From Nitrospirota bacterium (lineage in GTDB: Bacteria > Nitrospirota > Nitrospiria > Nitrospirales > NS-4): DNA of 18,190 nucleotides. How positions within the stretch are numbered: the stretch's first letter is position 1; every line of letters begins with the position of its first letter. Positions 1 through 7,914 of the stretch are shown here, piece after piece. The stretch is taken from positions 1 to 18,190 of the forward strand of contig VBOF01000164.1 of the NCBI GenBank assembly GCA_005877855.1, given 5' to 3'. Position numbers and translations under genes: made by a program. The notes under the pieces were generated by a model. That model had not been told where the DNA came from. It ran no database searches and saw only the letters and a list, made by a program, of their open reading frames with translations.

Positions 1-1
1 A

Positions 2-214
2 GACTGGTATGACGCACACTATTATGAGAAAGGCCCGAACCGGAACCCGAAAGGCCCGCTTGAAGGAGCCCGGAAGGTCATCCGTGGCTCCGGGTGGGAA
101 TCGGAGGCGCCCCTGCTTCGCTCAGCCCATCGCCTCAACAGCGATCCACTTAACCGGAATCACAGCCTTGGCTTCCGTTGCGCAACGGACGCCCCAGCCA
201 TGAGCGTACGGTAG
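2..214 (+). CDS. FGE-sulfatase (SUMF1-like) domain protein, C-terminal fragment
   Basis: This is the 3' end of a gene that begins left of the window; the first whole codon is at position 2 and the TAG stop at 212-214. The 70 visible residues have the closing part of the formylglycine-generating-enzyme (C-type-lectin-like) fold: DWYDAHYY, GPNRNPKGP, a VIRGSGW strand, RSAHR and the terminal LGFRCATD. In true FGEs the segment after RGG(S/G) carries the two active-site cysteines. Here it reads RGSGWESEAPLLRSAHR with no cysteine, so sulfatase-activating chemistry is unlikely from what is visible. It closely resembles the tail of the FGE-like protein encoded at 838-1806 on the other strand, so the two are convergent paralogues. 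Family assignment is firm; function is unknown. The longer-looking frame at 9-203 is a shadow of this one. Confidence 0.85.
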   Translation, partial: DWYDAHYYEKGPNRNPKGPLEGARKVIRGSGWESEAPLLRSAHRLNSDPLNRNHSLGFRCATDAPAMSVR

Positions 215-236
215 CCAGCTCATTCATACGTTGGCA

Positions 237-836
237 TCACGTGGGGGGCTGGCTCCGTTCCTTGCGGTCAGGACTGTCGAACTCTTCCAGCGGTTGAAAA
301 TTGACCGGCAGTTGGAACAGGAAGTCCGAGACGTGCCCTATCCGAACACGCCGGTATTCGACACTCCATGAGCCGTCTTTCCGCACAAGCTTCAGCGGGA
401 AATGAATATCGGTCGCCAGCCATTGATAGTAGTCCACGGTCGCTTCCCCCTCTTGCACGTGGACTTCGTAAAGGGTCGTCGGGTGCCCGTCCAGAGTCTC
501 CCCGCCGATCGCGCTCCTAGAAATTTCCCCGTCTAACGTTTCCTGCACCTTCGGCGCCTGGCTGGCATCGTACGGGACCTCTTTGAAATGCTTGAGCCGG
601 GATATGAGCAACCAGGTTACCTGCTTGTCTTTACGGACGATCGTCACATTGACCGGGCCGATGTCCTGATGCTCCAGACGCCAGCGATCGTCCCGGTAGT
701 ACAGGTTCGACACACGCGTCTTGCCGTTGGCGCGCGTGATGAGATCCGCACTGAACTCAAGCGCCCACACCGGCGCCGTCGTGAACAGGCCAGCGATCAG
801 TCCAAGAGCCACCACCCGTCGCATTTCGTGGGTCAT
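237..836 (-). CDS. Secreted LolA/DUF4412-like beta-sheet protein
   Basis: A 199-residue exported protein. I chose the ATG at 836-834 because it gives a compact signal peptide (MRR then a hydrophobic stretch to about residue 25, cleavage near VWA-LEF) and begins 1 nt after the TAA of the upstream gene; a start at 884 would overlap that gene by 47 nt. The mature part has the pattern of DUF4412 / outer-membrane lipoprotein-carrier-like proteins: FSADLITRANGK, YYRDDRWRLE, a VTIVRKDKQVTWLL strand, ETLDGHPTTLYEV, YYQWLATDIHFPLKL and a closing DFLFQLP. Proteins of this class form half-barrels that may bind lipid or another hydrophobic ligand, but no ligand can be assigned here. It is the last gene of the cupredoxin / FGE-like / LolA-like transcription unit. 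Family call moderate, function unknown. Confidence 0.75.
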   Translation of the reverse strand: MTHEMRRVVALGLIAGLFTTAPVWALEFSADLITRANGKTRVSNLYYRDDRWRLEHQDIGPVNVTIVRKDKQVTWLLISRLKHFKEVPYDASQAPKVQETLDGEISRSAIGGETLDGHPTTLYEVHVQEGEATVDYYQWLATDIHFPLKLVRKDGSWSVEYRRVRIGHVSDFLFQLPVNFQPLEEFDSPDRKERSQPPT

Positions 837-837
837 T

Positions 838-1806
838 TTAAGGTGATGCCTTCGTGTCACGTCCGCTATCAGGAGCGGTGACATCGCGTGCGCAACGGAA
901 GCCGAGCCAATTCATGCGAGTCTTGGGGTCTGCTCCGTTTCTCTGGGCGGGTCGGACACTCGGCGTGCTGTCAACCCACCCACCACCACGGAAAGCCTTG
1001 TGGGAACCATGATCCGGGCCCTTCGGATTCAGGTTGGGCCCATACCTGTAATAGTAAGGATCATACCAATCGGCAGTCCATTCGGCGACATTGCCTGCCA
1101 TGTTGAAGACTCCATATGGACTGACCGCGTTCTCGTACTTATCCACTGAGACAATCGGCGGATAGAGAAGGAGCCGCTCAGGCCGATCGCGCACCGGCCC
1201 AGATAGGCCAGTGCGTCCAAAATTCGCACGGGATAAGCCCGCCGGCTCATTCCCCCAGGGATAGATCCGCCCGTCTGTTCCGCGGGCCGCTTTCTCCCAT
1301 TCGGCCGACGTGGGCAGGCGCTTGCCGGCCCACTTGCAGTACGCATCCGCCTCGAACCAGGAGATGTGCATGACGGGATGGCTGGCCATGGCCTCTTGGA
1401 ACACCCCTCCCCACTTCCAGTCCACCAGCGGCGGCAAGTTGTTGGCCAGCACGTAGCGCAGGTACTGGACCGTCGTGACCTCGTATTTGTCGATCTCGAA
1501 GGCGTCCAGATGGACAGTCCGCTGGGGAAGCTCCTGCGGGTAAGCGCTCCGGTCTACCTGGCGATTGCTTCCCATGAGGAACGGCCCCGCAGGCACGAGC
1601 ACCATCTCATCCTTCGGGGACAGAGTCGAGAGGTGGACCGCGGCCTTCTTCCCCTCGGGAGTCCATTCGGGGACGATGTCGGCGACGTCGCTGCCTCCGC
1701 TCGTCACAGCCATCACGGTGGCGGAAACCATCAGTGAAGCGGACACAACCAGCCCTGTGAGGGGGGCAAGCAGCCTCGTCGGTGATGAACGGTTGAACCG
1801 CGCCAT
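838..1806 (-). CDS. Exported FGE-sulfatase (SUMF1-like) protein lacking catalytic cysteines
   Basis: 322 residues with an N-terminal signal or anchor (hydrophobic about 12-34). The FGE-sulfatase fold spans about 66-308: MVLVPAGPFLMGS (68-80), HPVMHISWFEADAYCKWAGK (143-162), LPTSAEWEKAARG (164-176), YGVFNMAGNVAEW (231-243), DWYDPYYY (246-253), FRGGGW (272-277) and LGFRCARD (301-308). Authentic FGEs oxidise a sulfatase cysteine to formylglycine through two cysteines just after RGG; here that stretch (RGGGWVDSTPSVRPAQRNG) has none. No sulfatase gene is visible nearby. It is therefore more likely a structural or ligand-binding member of the family. It starts 12 nt after the cupredoxin gene stop and lies directly before the LolA-like gene, so all three are probably co-transcribed. 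The ribosome-binding site is weak. A paralogue converges from the left edge. Confidence 0.9.
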   Translation of the reverse strand: MARFNRSSPTRLLAPLTGLVVSASLMVSATVMAVTSGGSDVADIVPEWTPEGKKAAVHLSTLSPKDEMVLVPAGPFLMGSNRQVDRSAYPQELPQRTVHLDAFEIDKYEVTTVQYLRYVLANNLPPLVDWKWGGVFQEAMASHPVMHISWFEADAYCKWAGKRLPTSAEWEKAARGTDGRIYPWGNEPAGLSRANFGRTGLSGPVRDRPERLLLYPPIVSVDKYENAVSPYGVFNMAGNVAEWTADWYDPYYYRYGPNLNPKGPDHGSHKAFRGGGWVDSTPSVRPAQRNGADPKTRMNWLGFRCARDVTAPDSGRDTKASP

Positions 1807-1818
1807 GGCTCGCGCGGC

Positions 1819-2763
1819 TCAGGGCTGCTGTAGTTCGAGAGTGGGCTTGATTTCTCTTTCCCCTAAAATGCCTAACCCAAAATGAGGGTTTTGCACGACC
1901 TCCATGCCGGCGCGAGCCCCTTCACGTGTTTGAATTTCGAAATTCGCCATCACCGATCCCTTCGCCGTGACCGTGATCTCCTGCTCCACGAGAGAACGCT
2001 CTTGTGGGTGCCACGCCATAAGCTTGTAGGTCCCCGGCGGGACATCAGGGATTGTGAATTGCCCCGACTGGTCCGTCAGCGCGTAATAGGGATTGTCCAC
2101 TGCATAGCCAAAGCTTTCCATGTACGCATGGAACCCACACTGCATCACGAAGATTCGCCGCCCCTTCGACATGCTAATCTCCTGCGTCTTGGACTCCCCC
2201 GGAAAGTGCTTATGATACTCGGCATCGGCACCCGCTGTTTTGGGATGGTGGGGGTTCATAGGCAACGGCACGTTGAAAAGGACGCGCGGACCTAGCTCTG
2301 AGGTTTCGTAAGCCTGTATGTCATGCATGACCGGATCCATGTTGACAACTTCGACCTTGCCAACGCTCCGCACGACATTGATGTATGGGAGAAATCGGCA
2401 GTCGCGGGCTTCGATGCGAGTCGTTGGAAAGTCGAAGGGTTTCCCTCGCTGAATGCCAGTCAGCATGACAAGAACATCTTTGAGGCTGCGATCCGCCGCA
2501 ACCGTGAATTCTTTCAGAAGCCGAAACCCTTGGCCGTTTGAGATCCGTCCACAATAGACTGGATCGGGAAAGGTAACCAGATTAAACCCACGGGGAGCCG
2601 GTTTGTTTCCTTTCAGCGTCACCTTGCCCGTGATCGTCCCTCCGTCAGTCACCTGGACCTCTTGATACGCGAGCGCACTGGAAGCCGTCAGCAAGCTGCC
2701 GACACTCAGGCTCATCAGCAACGCGTAGCAGCACTTCCAGCGCCGACGCTGAAACTGTTTCAT
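1819..2763 (-). CDS. Exported cupredoxin-like protein with carboxypeptidase-regulatory-like domain
   Basis: 314 residues starting at the ATG at 2763-2761, preceded by a strong AAGGAGGT site 7 nt upstream; the longer frame from 2868 crosses the terminator hairpin and is rejected. Signal peptide: MKQFQRRRWKCC then a hydrophobic run, cleavage near residue 32 (ALA). The central part looks like a type 1 copper domain: VVNMDPVMHD puts a His at 147, and QCGFHAYM gives Cys209, His212 and Met215, the C-x2-H-x(n)-M loop typical of cupredoxins. Around 222-275 (YYALTDQSGQFTIPDVPPGTYKL) is a carboxypeptidase-regulatory-like (transthyretin-type) segment, and 42-52 (GTITGKVTLKG) looks like the first strand of a similar domain. 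Cys71 and Cys122 could form a disulfide. A small exported copper protein beside a multicopper oxidase suggests an electron-transfer or copper-delivery partner; that role is inferred. Confidence 0.85.
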   Translation of the reverse strand: MKQFQRRRWKCCYALLMSLSVGSLLTASSALAYQEVQVTDGGTITGKVTLKGNKPAPRGFNLVTFPDPVYCGRISNGQGFRLLKEFTVAADRSLKDVLVMLTGIQRGKPFDFPTTRIEARDCRFLPYINVVRSVGKVEVVNMDPVMHDIQAYETSELGPRVLFNVPLPMNPHHPKTAGADAEYHKHFPGESKTQEISMSKGRRIFVMQCGFHAYMESFGYAVDNPYYALTDQSGQFTIPDVPPGTYKLMAWHPQERSLVEQEITVTAKGSVMANFEIQTREGARAGMEVVQNPHFGLGILGEREIKPTLELQQP

Positions 2764-2825
2764 GCCTATGACCTCCTTACCTCCCAATGTTTTTCGTTTA
2801 CTGCAACAAACTATACCACAGCGTG
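2764..2825 (-). promoter_or_regulatory. Leader and possible weak promoter of the cupredoxin gene
   Basis: On the minus strand this 62-nt leader follows the oxidase terminator. It holds a TATAGT (2808-2813) that could serve as a -10 box, without a convincing -35 at the right distance. It ends in TAAGGAGGTCATAGGC before the ATG at 2763, which fixes the start. The T-tract of the terminator lies just upstream, so either weak independent initiation or terminator read-through would feed the three downstream genes. Confidence 0.35.
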
Positions 2826-2866
2826 AAAAAGAGCGGGGGAGCCGCAAGCGCGTATGCGACTCCCCC
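2826..2866 (-). terminator. Rho-independent terminator of the multicopper oxidase gene
   Basis: Read on the minus strand, a hairpin pairs GGGGGAG (2860-2866 arm) with CTCCCCC (2835-2841 arm), 7 bp. An inner CGCA/TGCG stem (2843-2846 with 2855-2858) continues it, closing an 8-nt loop. GCTC and then five T residues (complement of 2826-2830) follow. It lies 30 nt past the oxidase stop and 70 nt before the cupredoxin start codon, so it separates the two transcription units. Confidence 0.85.
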
Positions 2867-2896
2867 ACCCAAACGTCTTACTCTGTCGTCACCGCC

Positions 2897-5800
2897 TTAC
2901 TTCAAAGCAGTCGGTAGTGCCTCCCTTTCGGTTGGACGTGTATCGGCCCTCTGGACCCCCAAGTCGCTCTTGGACAGCGGCATGATCCGCGAATCACCAG
3001 CCGGTAAGACGCGGAAGTAGCCCCATTGCCCGGACTGGGAATAGGGTAGGCGCTGGTTGCCCCAGACGTAATCTCCCGGCAGCTTGTAAGGACCGCCGGC
3101 CGACGGGATGAAGGCGTCAATGACTTCCGCCCCTGAGAACTGAACAGCGCTCAGCACATCCGCCCCCGGCATGAATGGCTCAATCGGCCACTCATGCTTT
3201 TCCAACCCAAAGATCCCGTTCTGCTCGTTGTTGGCTCCGAGGATATGGATCCTCACCGAATCCCCAGCATGGGCTTCGATGATCGGCGTCACCGGATCCT
3301 CCGGCTTGTCCACCTTGCAGGGTTGGAACATATGACCGAGGTCACATCCCTGCTCTTCCCTGGCCTTGTATGGCTCATTCCGGTAATTCACTCCGGTGAG
3401 CCCCGCCACGTTCTGCACGTAAGGCATGAAGCTCGTGCCGATGATGTTGTCTTCGTCCTGGAAGAACAGGGCCGCATCACGATAGTTCGCGCGACTCTCA
3501 TTCCCTTCGATCGTGCGATCCACGATCACATCGGCGACCCAACTGTTCTTTTGGGAAATATCCGCACCGGTCTTGGGATCGCGATACTTGGAGCCCTTCG
3601 GCCCCACAACGACCGCGCCGAACAACCCGTTTCTCGGATTGACCATCACATTCCCGAAATCCCAGACCAGTGACGTGATCTCTCCGTTGAACGGATGTGC
3701 ATAGTAGGTGTACGTCCGGCTCCCGCCAGGCCCGATCGTCTGGTCGCCTGGATTATTCCCCACGTTCGCCCCGAGGGAATCCTTCGGATCGAACGCCAGC
3801 GAGAAGGCCGAGAACGATGCCCGGCTGTTCGCCATCTTGTTCTTGAGATTGATCTTGACGCAATCGCCTACGTTCACGCGAAGCGTCAAGGGACTCGGCG
3901 TCAAGCCAGTCGCCACTTTGGTCGCATCCTCTTCGAGCGCGTAGATCTTGCCGGCCGGATTTCTCGTCATAATCTTCCGCTCGAAGTCTACTTCGATCAA
4001 ATCAGGAGCTTTCGGATTGAACTTGAGATCATGGTCCATGGCGACCACGTTGAACGACTTCACCGGCGCGCTTTCCGGACAGACGGATTTCGAGGGCGTC
4101 GGGATCTCGTTGCGTCCCGAATACCCAGCCGGCAGCTTCTTCAGGTCCGGCACTTCCTTGTCCAGAACCCGGAATATCCCCCACGCGCCCTCCGAGAAAT
4201 GGGATGAGCGCCCGTTGAAGTGGATATAGTCGCCGGGCATCAACTGCGGGCCGCCGGCTTGAGGCACCACGAGGTCATATCGCTCTGCAATACCAATATG
4301 AATCGCGTTCTTTCGATTCGCATCACCTGCATACCGTTCCGTTAGGAAGGTATGGCCGGACAGGACCCAGTCCATACTCTCGTTCATCAGGGTATGCAGA
4401 AGCCGGAAGACAACAGTGTCCCCTAGGTATGCTCTGAGCAACGGTGTAGAGGGGTCGCCGTGGACCAGACTGCTAAAGATCTTCGAAGCATCCGGGTTAT
4501 TGGCCAACCGCTTGGCGATGGGTTCGGCCCTGAAGTTCAACCCACTGCCGGTCGTGTGCGTCCCGCCGTTTAGGAACGGCATGGGGGTCATCGCGATCTT
4601 CTCCGGCATCATGAAGGACACGGTCTTACCGCCCTCCAAGGCGACTTCCACGGGCTGGCCCGGCGGATTCCCGGCCGTCACGATATTCACCGTATGCGGC
4701 ACAGTATCATGCACCTGCACGACCAACTCTCTGAAACTGCCGTTCACACCATAGCCCACCGGTTCCACCGTATGGATGTCGGCAATGGGGCCGCTGCGGA
4801 TCGGCTTGCCGGTCTTGGGATCGTGGTAGGTCGAGCCCGCCGGCTCCACAATAAGCGTCCCGAACCCGCCGTGCGGCCAAGTGGTGGCGCCGAAGGCATG
4901 GTCGTGCCAGAACACGGTACCCACATCAGCATCCACCCAGAGCCGTTGACGGACGAACTCCACGGTCACGATGTCGCCATTCGGATGGTCATGCTTGAGC
5001 GGATTCTCAAACGTGATCGTGTTGCCGGAAATCGAAGCGATGCGCTGGATCTCATTGCCCTGCACATTATCCGCGCCCACCAGCAACTCCGTCTTCACGT
5101 GATACTGAGCCGCGTTCTTGACCGTAATGCTCTTGCTCCCCTTCTTGGCCGGAGCGGTGAGCACTGAGTTCATCGGAACGGGCAGCCCCTTCTTCTCCTT
5201 CTTCTCCAACATCGTGAAGGGTCGGATCGACTGCTCATAGGACATGCCTGTGATCACGCCGTCTGTCGACTGATTATCAAACTGGAGGAAGTGTGGATGG
5301 AGATTGATCTTGGAAGACTGAAAGTTCGTAAAGTCGTCGTCCAACCATTCGCTGGTGAGGGTCCAATCCACACAGTCGTACACGCTTGCCCGGAAGACCA
5401 GCGGGTATCGGAGATCGTTGTTCTTCCGAACGGCCTCTTCCTCCTCGTGCAAGACATAGATCAACCCCAATTTATCGACGATCGGGGGCTCCTTGCCCTC
5501 CCCTTTGCTGATTTCAATCGGTACATTAATGAAGTGGAGGTTGAAATACTTACGGCCCGCGTTTTCGGGGCAGAGGCTCCAGACGCCGTTCTCTCCCGGC
5601 TTCGCTGGATCGACGCTGCGGCTGCCGTCCTCATTCTGATGGATCATCTCCAGCCAGGGAGCCGGGTTATGGTTTGGTGAGAACATCACGCGCTTGCCGA
5701 AGTGCGGCCTCAAATGCGGCCACGATACCTTTCCGGTGGTCGGTTCGAAGAGAATCGGCTGCCGTTCCCCCGGCGTCTTGGACTTATATTTGGGGTTGGC

Positions 5801-7669
5801 GATGGTGCTTTCCTTTTCGGTCATCGCCATATTGCCTTTCCAAGCCCAGTCCAGAACGGTCGCGTCATAGGACTTGATCTGCCCGGCTTCGTCATCCTTG
5901 TGACCGGGCTTGCCTTGAGTCGGCAGCTGCATTTCGACCCAGTCCTTGATCGTGACGACAGCCGGATTGCTCTTCCAGTTGGTCTTGCCCTTCTCGACGA
6001 TCTGGAAAGTCTTCCCGAACCAATCCAGGGTCTTCCCGATCAGCTTGTCCGAGGTCGCCCCGAACTTGATCCGGCCCTTCCGGTCGGGCAGCTCGCGGAG
6101 GTCTGGCATGACATCGGTGTGGAACTCGCCCTGCTGCATCGTGTTGTACACCCGCCAGTAGCCCCACATGCCGGACACGTAGTGGTGGGCCACATGGCAG
6201 TGAAACAGAAAGTCCCCCGCCAATTGCTGGCACAGGCCGGACCCGCATTCGGTGTCCAGGTCGAAGGCCTCCGACGGTCCGATCACCTGGACATCCACCC
6301 GGTCCGACTTGGTGCGCACCACCGGATACTTGACGGGGCCGTTCTTCGCCGTGAACCAGAGCGGCATCTCGTCACTGGACCGCGGGCTACGTAGCCAGCG
6401 AATCGTCCCGCCGTGCGGATGGTGTGAATGGAAGATTTCGGACCCGCCATGGACCAAGCGGAACTTCGCCGGGTCGCCCAAGTACGAGCGAGGGATCGTG
6501 GTGGGGGCGTCTCCGAACGTGTAGGAGCTGTAACCCATGGACTCGTCTTCAAACCCGAAGTATTCATGCTGGACGTGCATGTTGTTGATGCCGAACGGCT
6601 CACTCCGGTAGTTGAGCGCGCGACCGCCCGGCCGATAGGTATCGGTGAGCGGATCCCGCTGCGGAAGGAAGTCCCCTTTCTTGTTGACCGGACGGAAGGC
6701 TTCATCCCCCACCTCATGGTAGATGATGACAAACTCGCGGAAGTCCGGGCCGGCCCCGTTCTGAATGATCGCCTGCCATCCACTCCGCATCTCGGTGGGC
6801 TCACCCGTGCCAATCGGGTCGAGATAGCGCGACCCTTTCGGCTCGACCACAAAGGTGCCAAACATGCCTAAGACCGTCAGCTCGCGATCGTTGCTGTAGG
6901 AATGGAACTGCCGTCCCCCTTCCTGCGTGTTGGGATGGATATACCATTCCATCTCCACGGGCTTGTTCTTCGCCGCCACGGCGTCAGGATTGGTCGTTGT
7001 GGCCGGCTTGCCTGTCGCGCTGATGACCATGCTGGAGCCATGGATATGGAGGCTGACCGCATCTCCGCCTTCCAAGGCATTGCGTAAAGTGATCTTGATG
7101 CAGTCGCCCTGGTTGCCACGGATCACGAGGGGCTGGATGTAGTCGCCCTGAATACCGTTGGTGACAGCCCCAGGATCGTACTGGTCCTTTTCGTTCTCCC
7201 GCGCTTTGGCATTCTTGGCCTCTTCCGCCCGCACCTTTTCGATATTCTCGGTCAAGACGTACATGTAGCCGGGATAGAAATCGAGCCACTGGTTCAGCGT
7301 GATCTCGATGTTGATGGCCGAGATGTCATACTTCCTCACTGGGGCGGTCGAGGGACAGCGGCCACCGGACGTCGCTACCGGTTTGGCCATCTGCTCCATG
7401 AGCCGATTGTGCTGCAGCTCGACCAATGCCGAGCGATTGGCACGGCCCGCTATCGCATCTTCCACGATCGTTTGGCCTTTGAGCTGCTGCGCCCACGGCT
7501 CGTTCGAGTTGTCGACCATCCCCATGGCGGCATGGCTCACCCCATGGCCTTGATGGGCGCCAGAGTCAGCCGCAAGCACAGGGGAAGGAACAACAAGACA
7601 GGCGGCGAGAATCAGAGAGTAGATGATGAAGGAAGGAGAGAACACGTGACGGAAGTTTGACTCTTTCAT
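2897..7669 (-). CDS. Giant six-domain secreted multicopper oxidase
   Basis: 1590 residues; the ATG at 7669-7667 follows AGGAGG by 6 nt. A signal peptide ends near residue 34 (VLA-ADS). Six cupredoxin domains are marked by recurring GDxVxxxL strands: D1 about 110-280, D2 305-510, D3 605-950, D4 975-1170, D5 1200-1360, D6 1385-1555. They form three pairs, each ending with GxFRV or GYWRV, and each pair holding EPKGSRY-type (276, 942, 1356) and YRSEP-type (354, 1046, 1429) motifs. Copper ligands: HIHG 208-211 and His256 in D1; HxxHxH 414-419 and HCHVAHHYVSGM 490-501 in D2; HPH 791-793 and WHDH 921-924 in D3. D4-D6 have lost most ligands. Residues about 840-905 are an inserted beta module in D3. 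Size and layout recall putative Mn(II) oxidases (MofA, MnxG) and ceruloplasmin, but the substrate cannot be read from sequence. It has its own promoter and terminator. Confidence 0.92.
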   Translation of the reverse strand: MKESNFRHVFSPSFIIYSLILAACLVVPSPVLAADSGAHQGHGVSHAAMGMVDNSNEPWAQQLKGQTIVEDAIAGRANRSALVELQHNRLMEQMAKPVATSGGRCPSTAPVRKYDISAINIEITLNQWLDFYPGYMYVLTENIEKVRAEEAKNAKARENEKDQYDPGAVTNGIQGDYIQPLVIRGNQGDCIKITLRNALEGGDAVSLHIHGSSMVISATGKPATTTNPDAVAAKNKPVEMEWYIHPNTQEGGRQFHSYSNDRELTVLGMFGTFVVEPKGSRYLDPIGTGEPTEMRSGWQAIIQNGAGPDFREFVIIYHEVGDEAFRPVNKKGDFLPQRDPLTDTYRPGGRALNYRSEPFGINNMHVQHEYFGFEDESMGYSSYTFGDAPTTIPRSYLGDPAKFRLVHGGSEIFHSHHPHGGTIRWLRSPRSSDEMPLWFTAKNGPVKYPVVRTKSDRVDVQVIGPSEAFDLDTECGSGLCQQLAGDFLFHCHVAHHYVSGMWGYWRVYNTMQQGEFHTDVMPDLRELPDRKGRIKFGATSDKLIGKTLDWFGKTFQIVEKGKTNWKSNPAVVTIKDWVEMQLPTQGKPGHKDDEAGQIKSYDATVLDWAWKGNMAMTEKESTIANPKYKSKTPGERQPILFEPTTGKVSWPHLRPHFGKRVMFSPNHNPAPWLEMIHQNEDGSRSVDPAKPGENGVWSLCPENAGRKYFNLHFINVPIEISKGEGKEPPIVDKLGLIYVLHEEEEAVRKNNDLRYPLVFRASVYDCVDWTLTSEWLDDDFTNFQSSKINLHPHFLQFDNQSTDGVITGMSYEQSIRPFTMLEKKEKKGLPVPMNSVLTAPAKKGSKSITVKNAAQYHVKTELLVGADNVQGNEIQRIASISGNTITFENPLKHDHPNGDIVTVEFVRQRLWVDADVGTVFWHDHAFGATTWPHGGFGTLIVEPAGSTYHDPKTGKPIRSGPIADIHTVEPVGYGVNGSFRELVVQVHDTVPHTVNIVTAGNPPGQPVEVALEGGKTVSFMMPEKIAMTPMPFLNGGTHTTGSGLNFRAEPIAKRLANNPDASKIFSSLVHGDPSTPLLRAYLGDTVVFRLLHTLMNESMDWVLSGHTFLTERYAGDANRKNAIHIGIAERYDLVVPQAGGPQLMPGDYIHFNGRSSHFSEGAWGIFRVLDKEVPDLKKLPAGYSGRNEIPTPSKSVCPESAPVKSFNVVAMDHDLKFNPKAPDLIEVDFERKIMTRNPAGKIYALEEDATKVATGLTPSPLTLRVNVGDCVKINLKNKMANSRASFSAFSLAFDPKDSLGANVGNNPGDQTIGPGGSRTYTYYAHPFNGEITSLVWDFGNVMVNPRNGLFGAVVVGPKGSKYRDPKTGADISQKNSWVADVIVDRTIEGNESRANYRDAALFFQDEDNIIGTSFMPYVQNVAGLTGVNYRNEPYKAREEQGCDLGHMFQPCKVDKPEDPVTPIIEAHAGDSVRIHILGANNEQNGIFGLEKHEWPIEPFMPGADVLSAVQFSGAEVIDAFIPSAGGPYKLPGDYVWGNQRLPYSQSGQWGYFRVLPAGDSRIMPLSKSDLGVQRADTRPTEREALPTALK

Positions 7670-7771
7670 GACCAGCCTCCTAAAAAGAGAACCTTTATCG
7701 CGTCTTTCGATGATTGTATTGGGGTAGACTTAACCTGCGGATAAGATGATCCCCAAACGAGTTAGAATAAT

Positions 7772-7787
7772 TTGAATTACACTTCAA
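7772..7787. promoter_or_regulatory. Inverted repeat over the predicted transcript start of the oxidase gene
   Basis: TTGAA and TTCAA (7772-7776 and 7783-7787) form a perfect 5-bp inverted repeat with a 6-nt spacer in an AT-rich patch. It begins 3 nt downstream of the predicted -10 box and would cover the transcription start. The position suits a repressor site. I cannot assign a regulator, and such short repeats arise by chance in AT-rich DNA. Confidence 0.35.
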
Positions 7788-7789
7788 TT

Positions 7790-7817
7790 TTTATCCCACG
7801 CCAAGACCGGCTGTCAA
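7790..7817 (-). promoter_or_regulatory. Sigma-70-type promoter of the multicopper oxidase gene
   Basis: On the minus strand a perfect TTGACA (7817-7812) is followed after 16 nt by GATAAA (7795-7790), four of six to the -10 consensus. Transcription would start near 7783 and leave a leader of about 114 nt before the ATG at 7669. The leader contains TTGGGG and CCCCAA arms that could pair, around an inner GGAT/ATCC. Assignment is by consensus match and position only. Confidence 0.6.
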
Positions 7818-7914
7818 GCCTTTTCCCCGCAACAATCTTGTAGTGGAGAGAGAATGAGTCCCGCATCACCCAAGCAGGCCGGTCAGTATGTCGTTTCGTC
7901 GTGGGAAGTGTGGT

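Noticed and set aside
9..203. Plus-strand 64-codon open frame at the left edge
   Set aside because: It is out of frame with the FGE-like C-terminus that runs from position 2 to 214; the latter has clear family motifs and the former has none.
213..254. AGCCAGC/GCTGGCT inverted repeat between the convergent genes at the left end
   Set aside because: The 28-nt loop, absence of a T-tract and overlap with the coding end of the LolA-like gene make it a poor terminator.
838..1806. Active formylglycine-generating enzyme
   Set aside because: Both catalytic cysteines after RGG are missing and no sulfatase is nearby, despite clear membership of the fold family.
3194..6871. Many plus-strand open frames of 60-230 codons opposite the oxidase gene
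   Set aside because: Antisense shadows of a GC-rich coding sequence; none has a recognisable motif, and the opposite strand codes continuously for cupredoxin domains.
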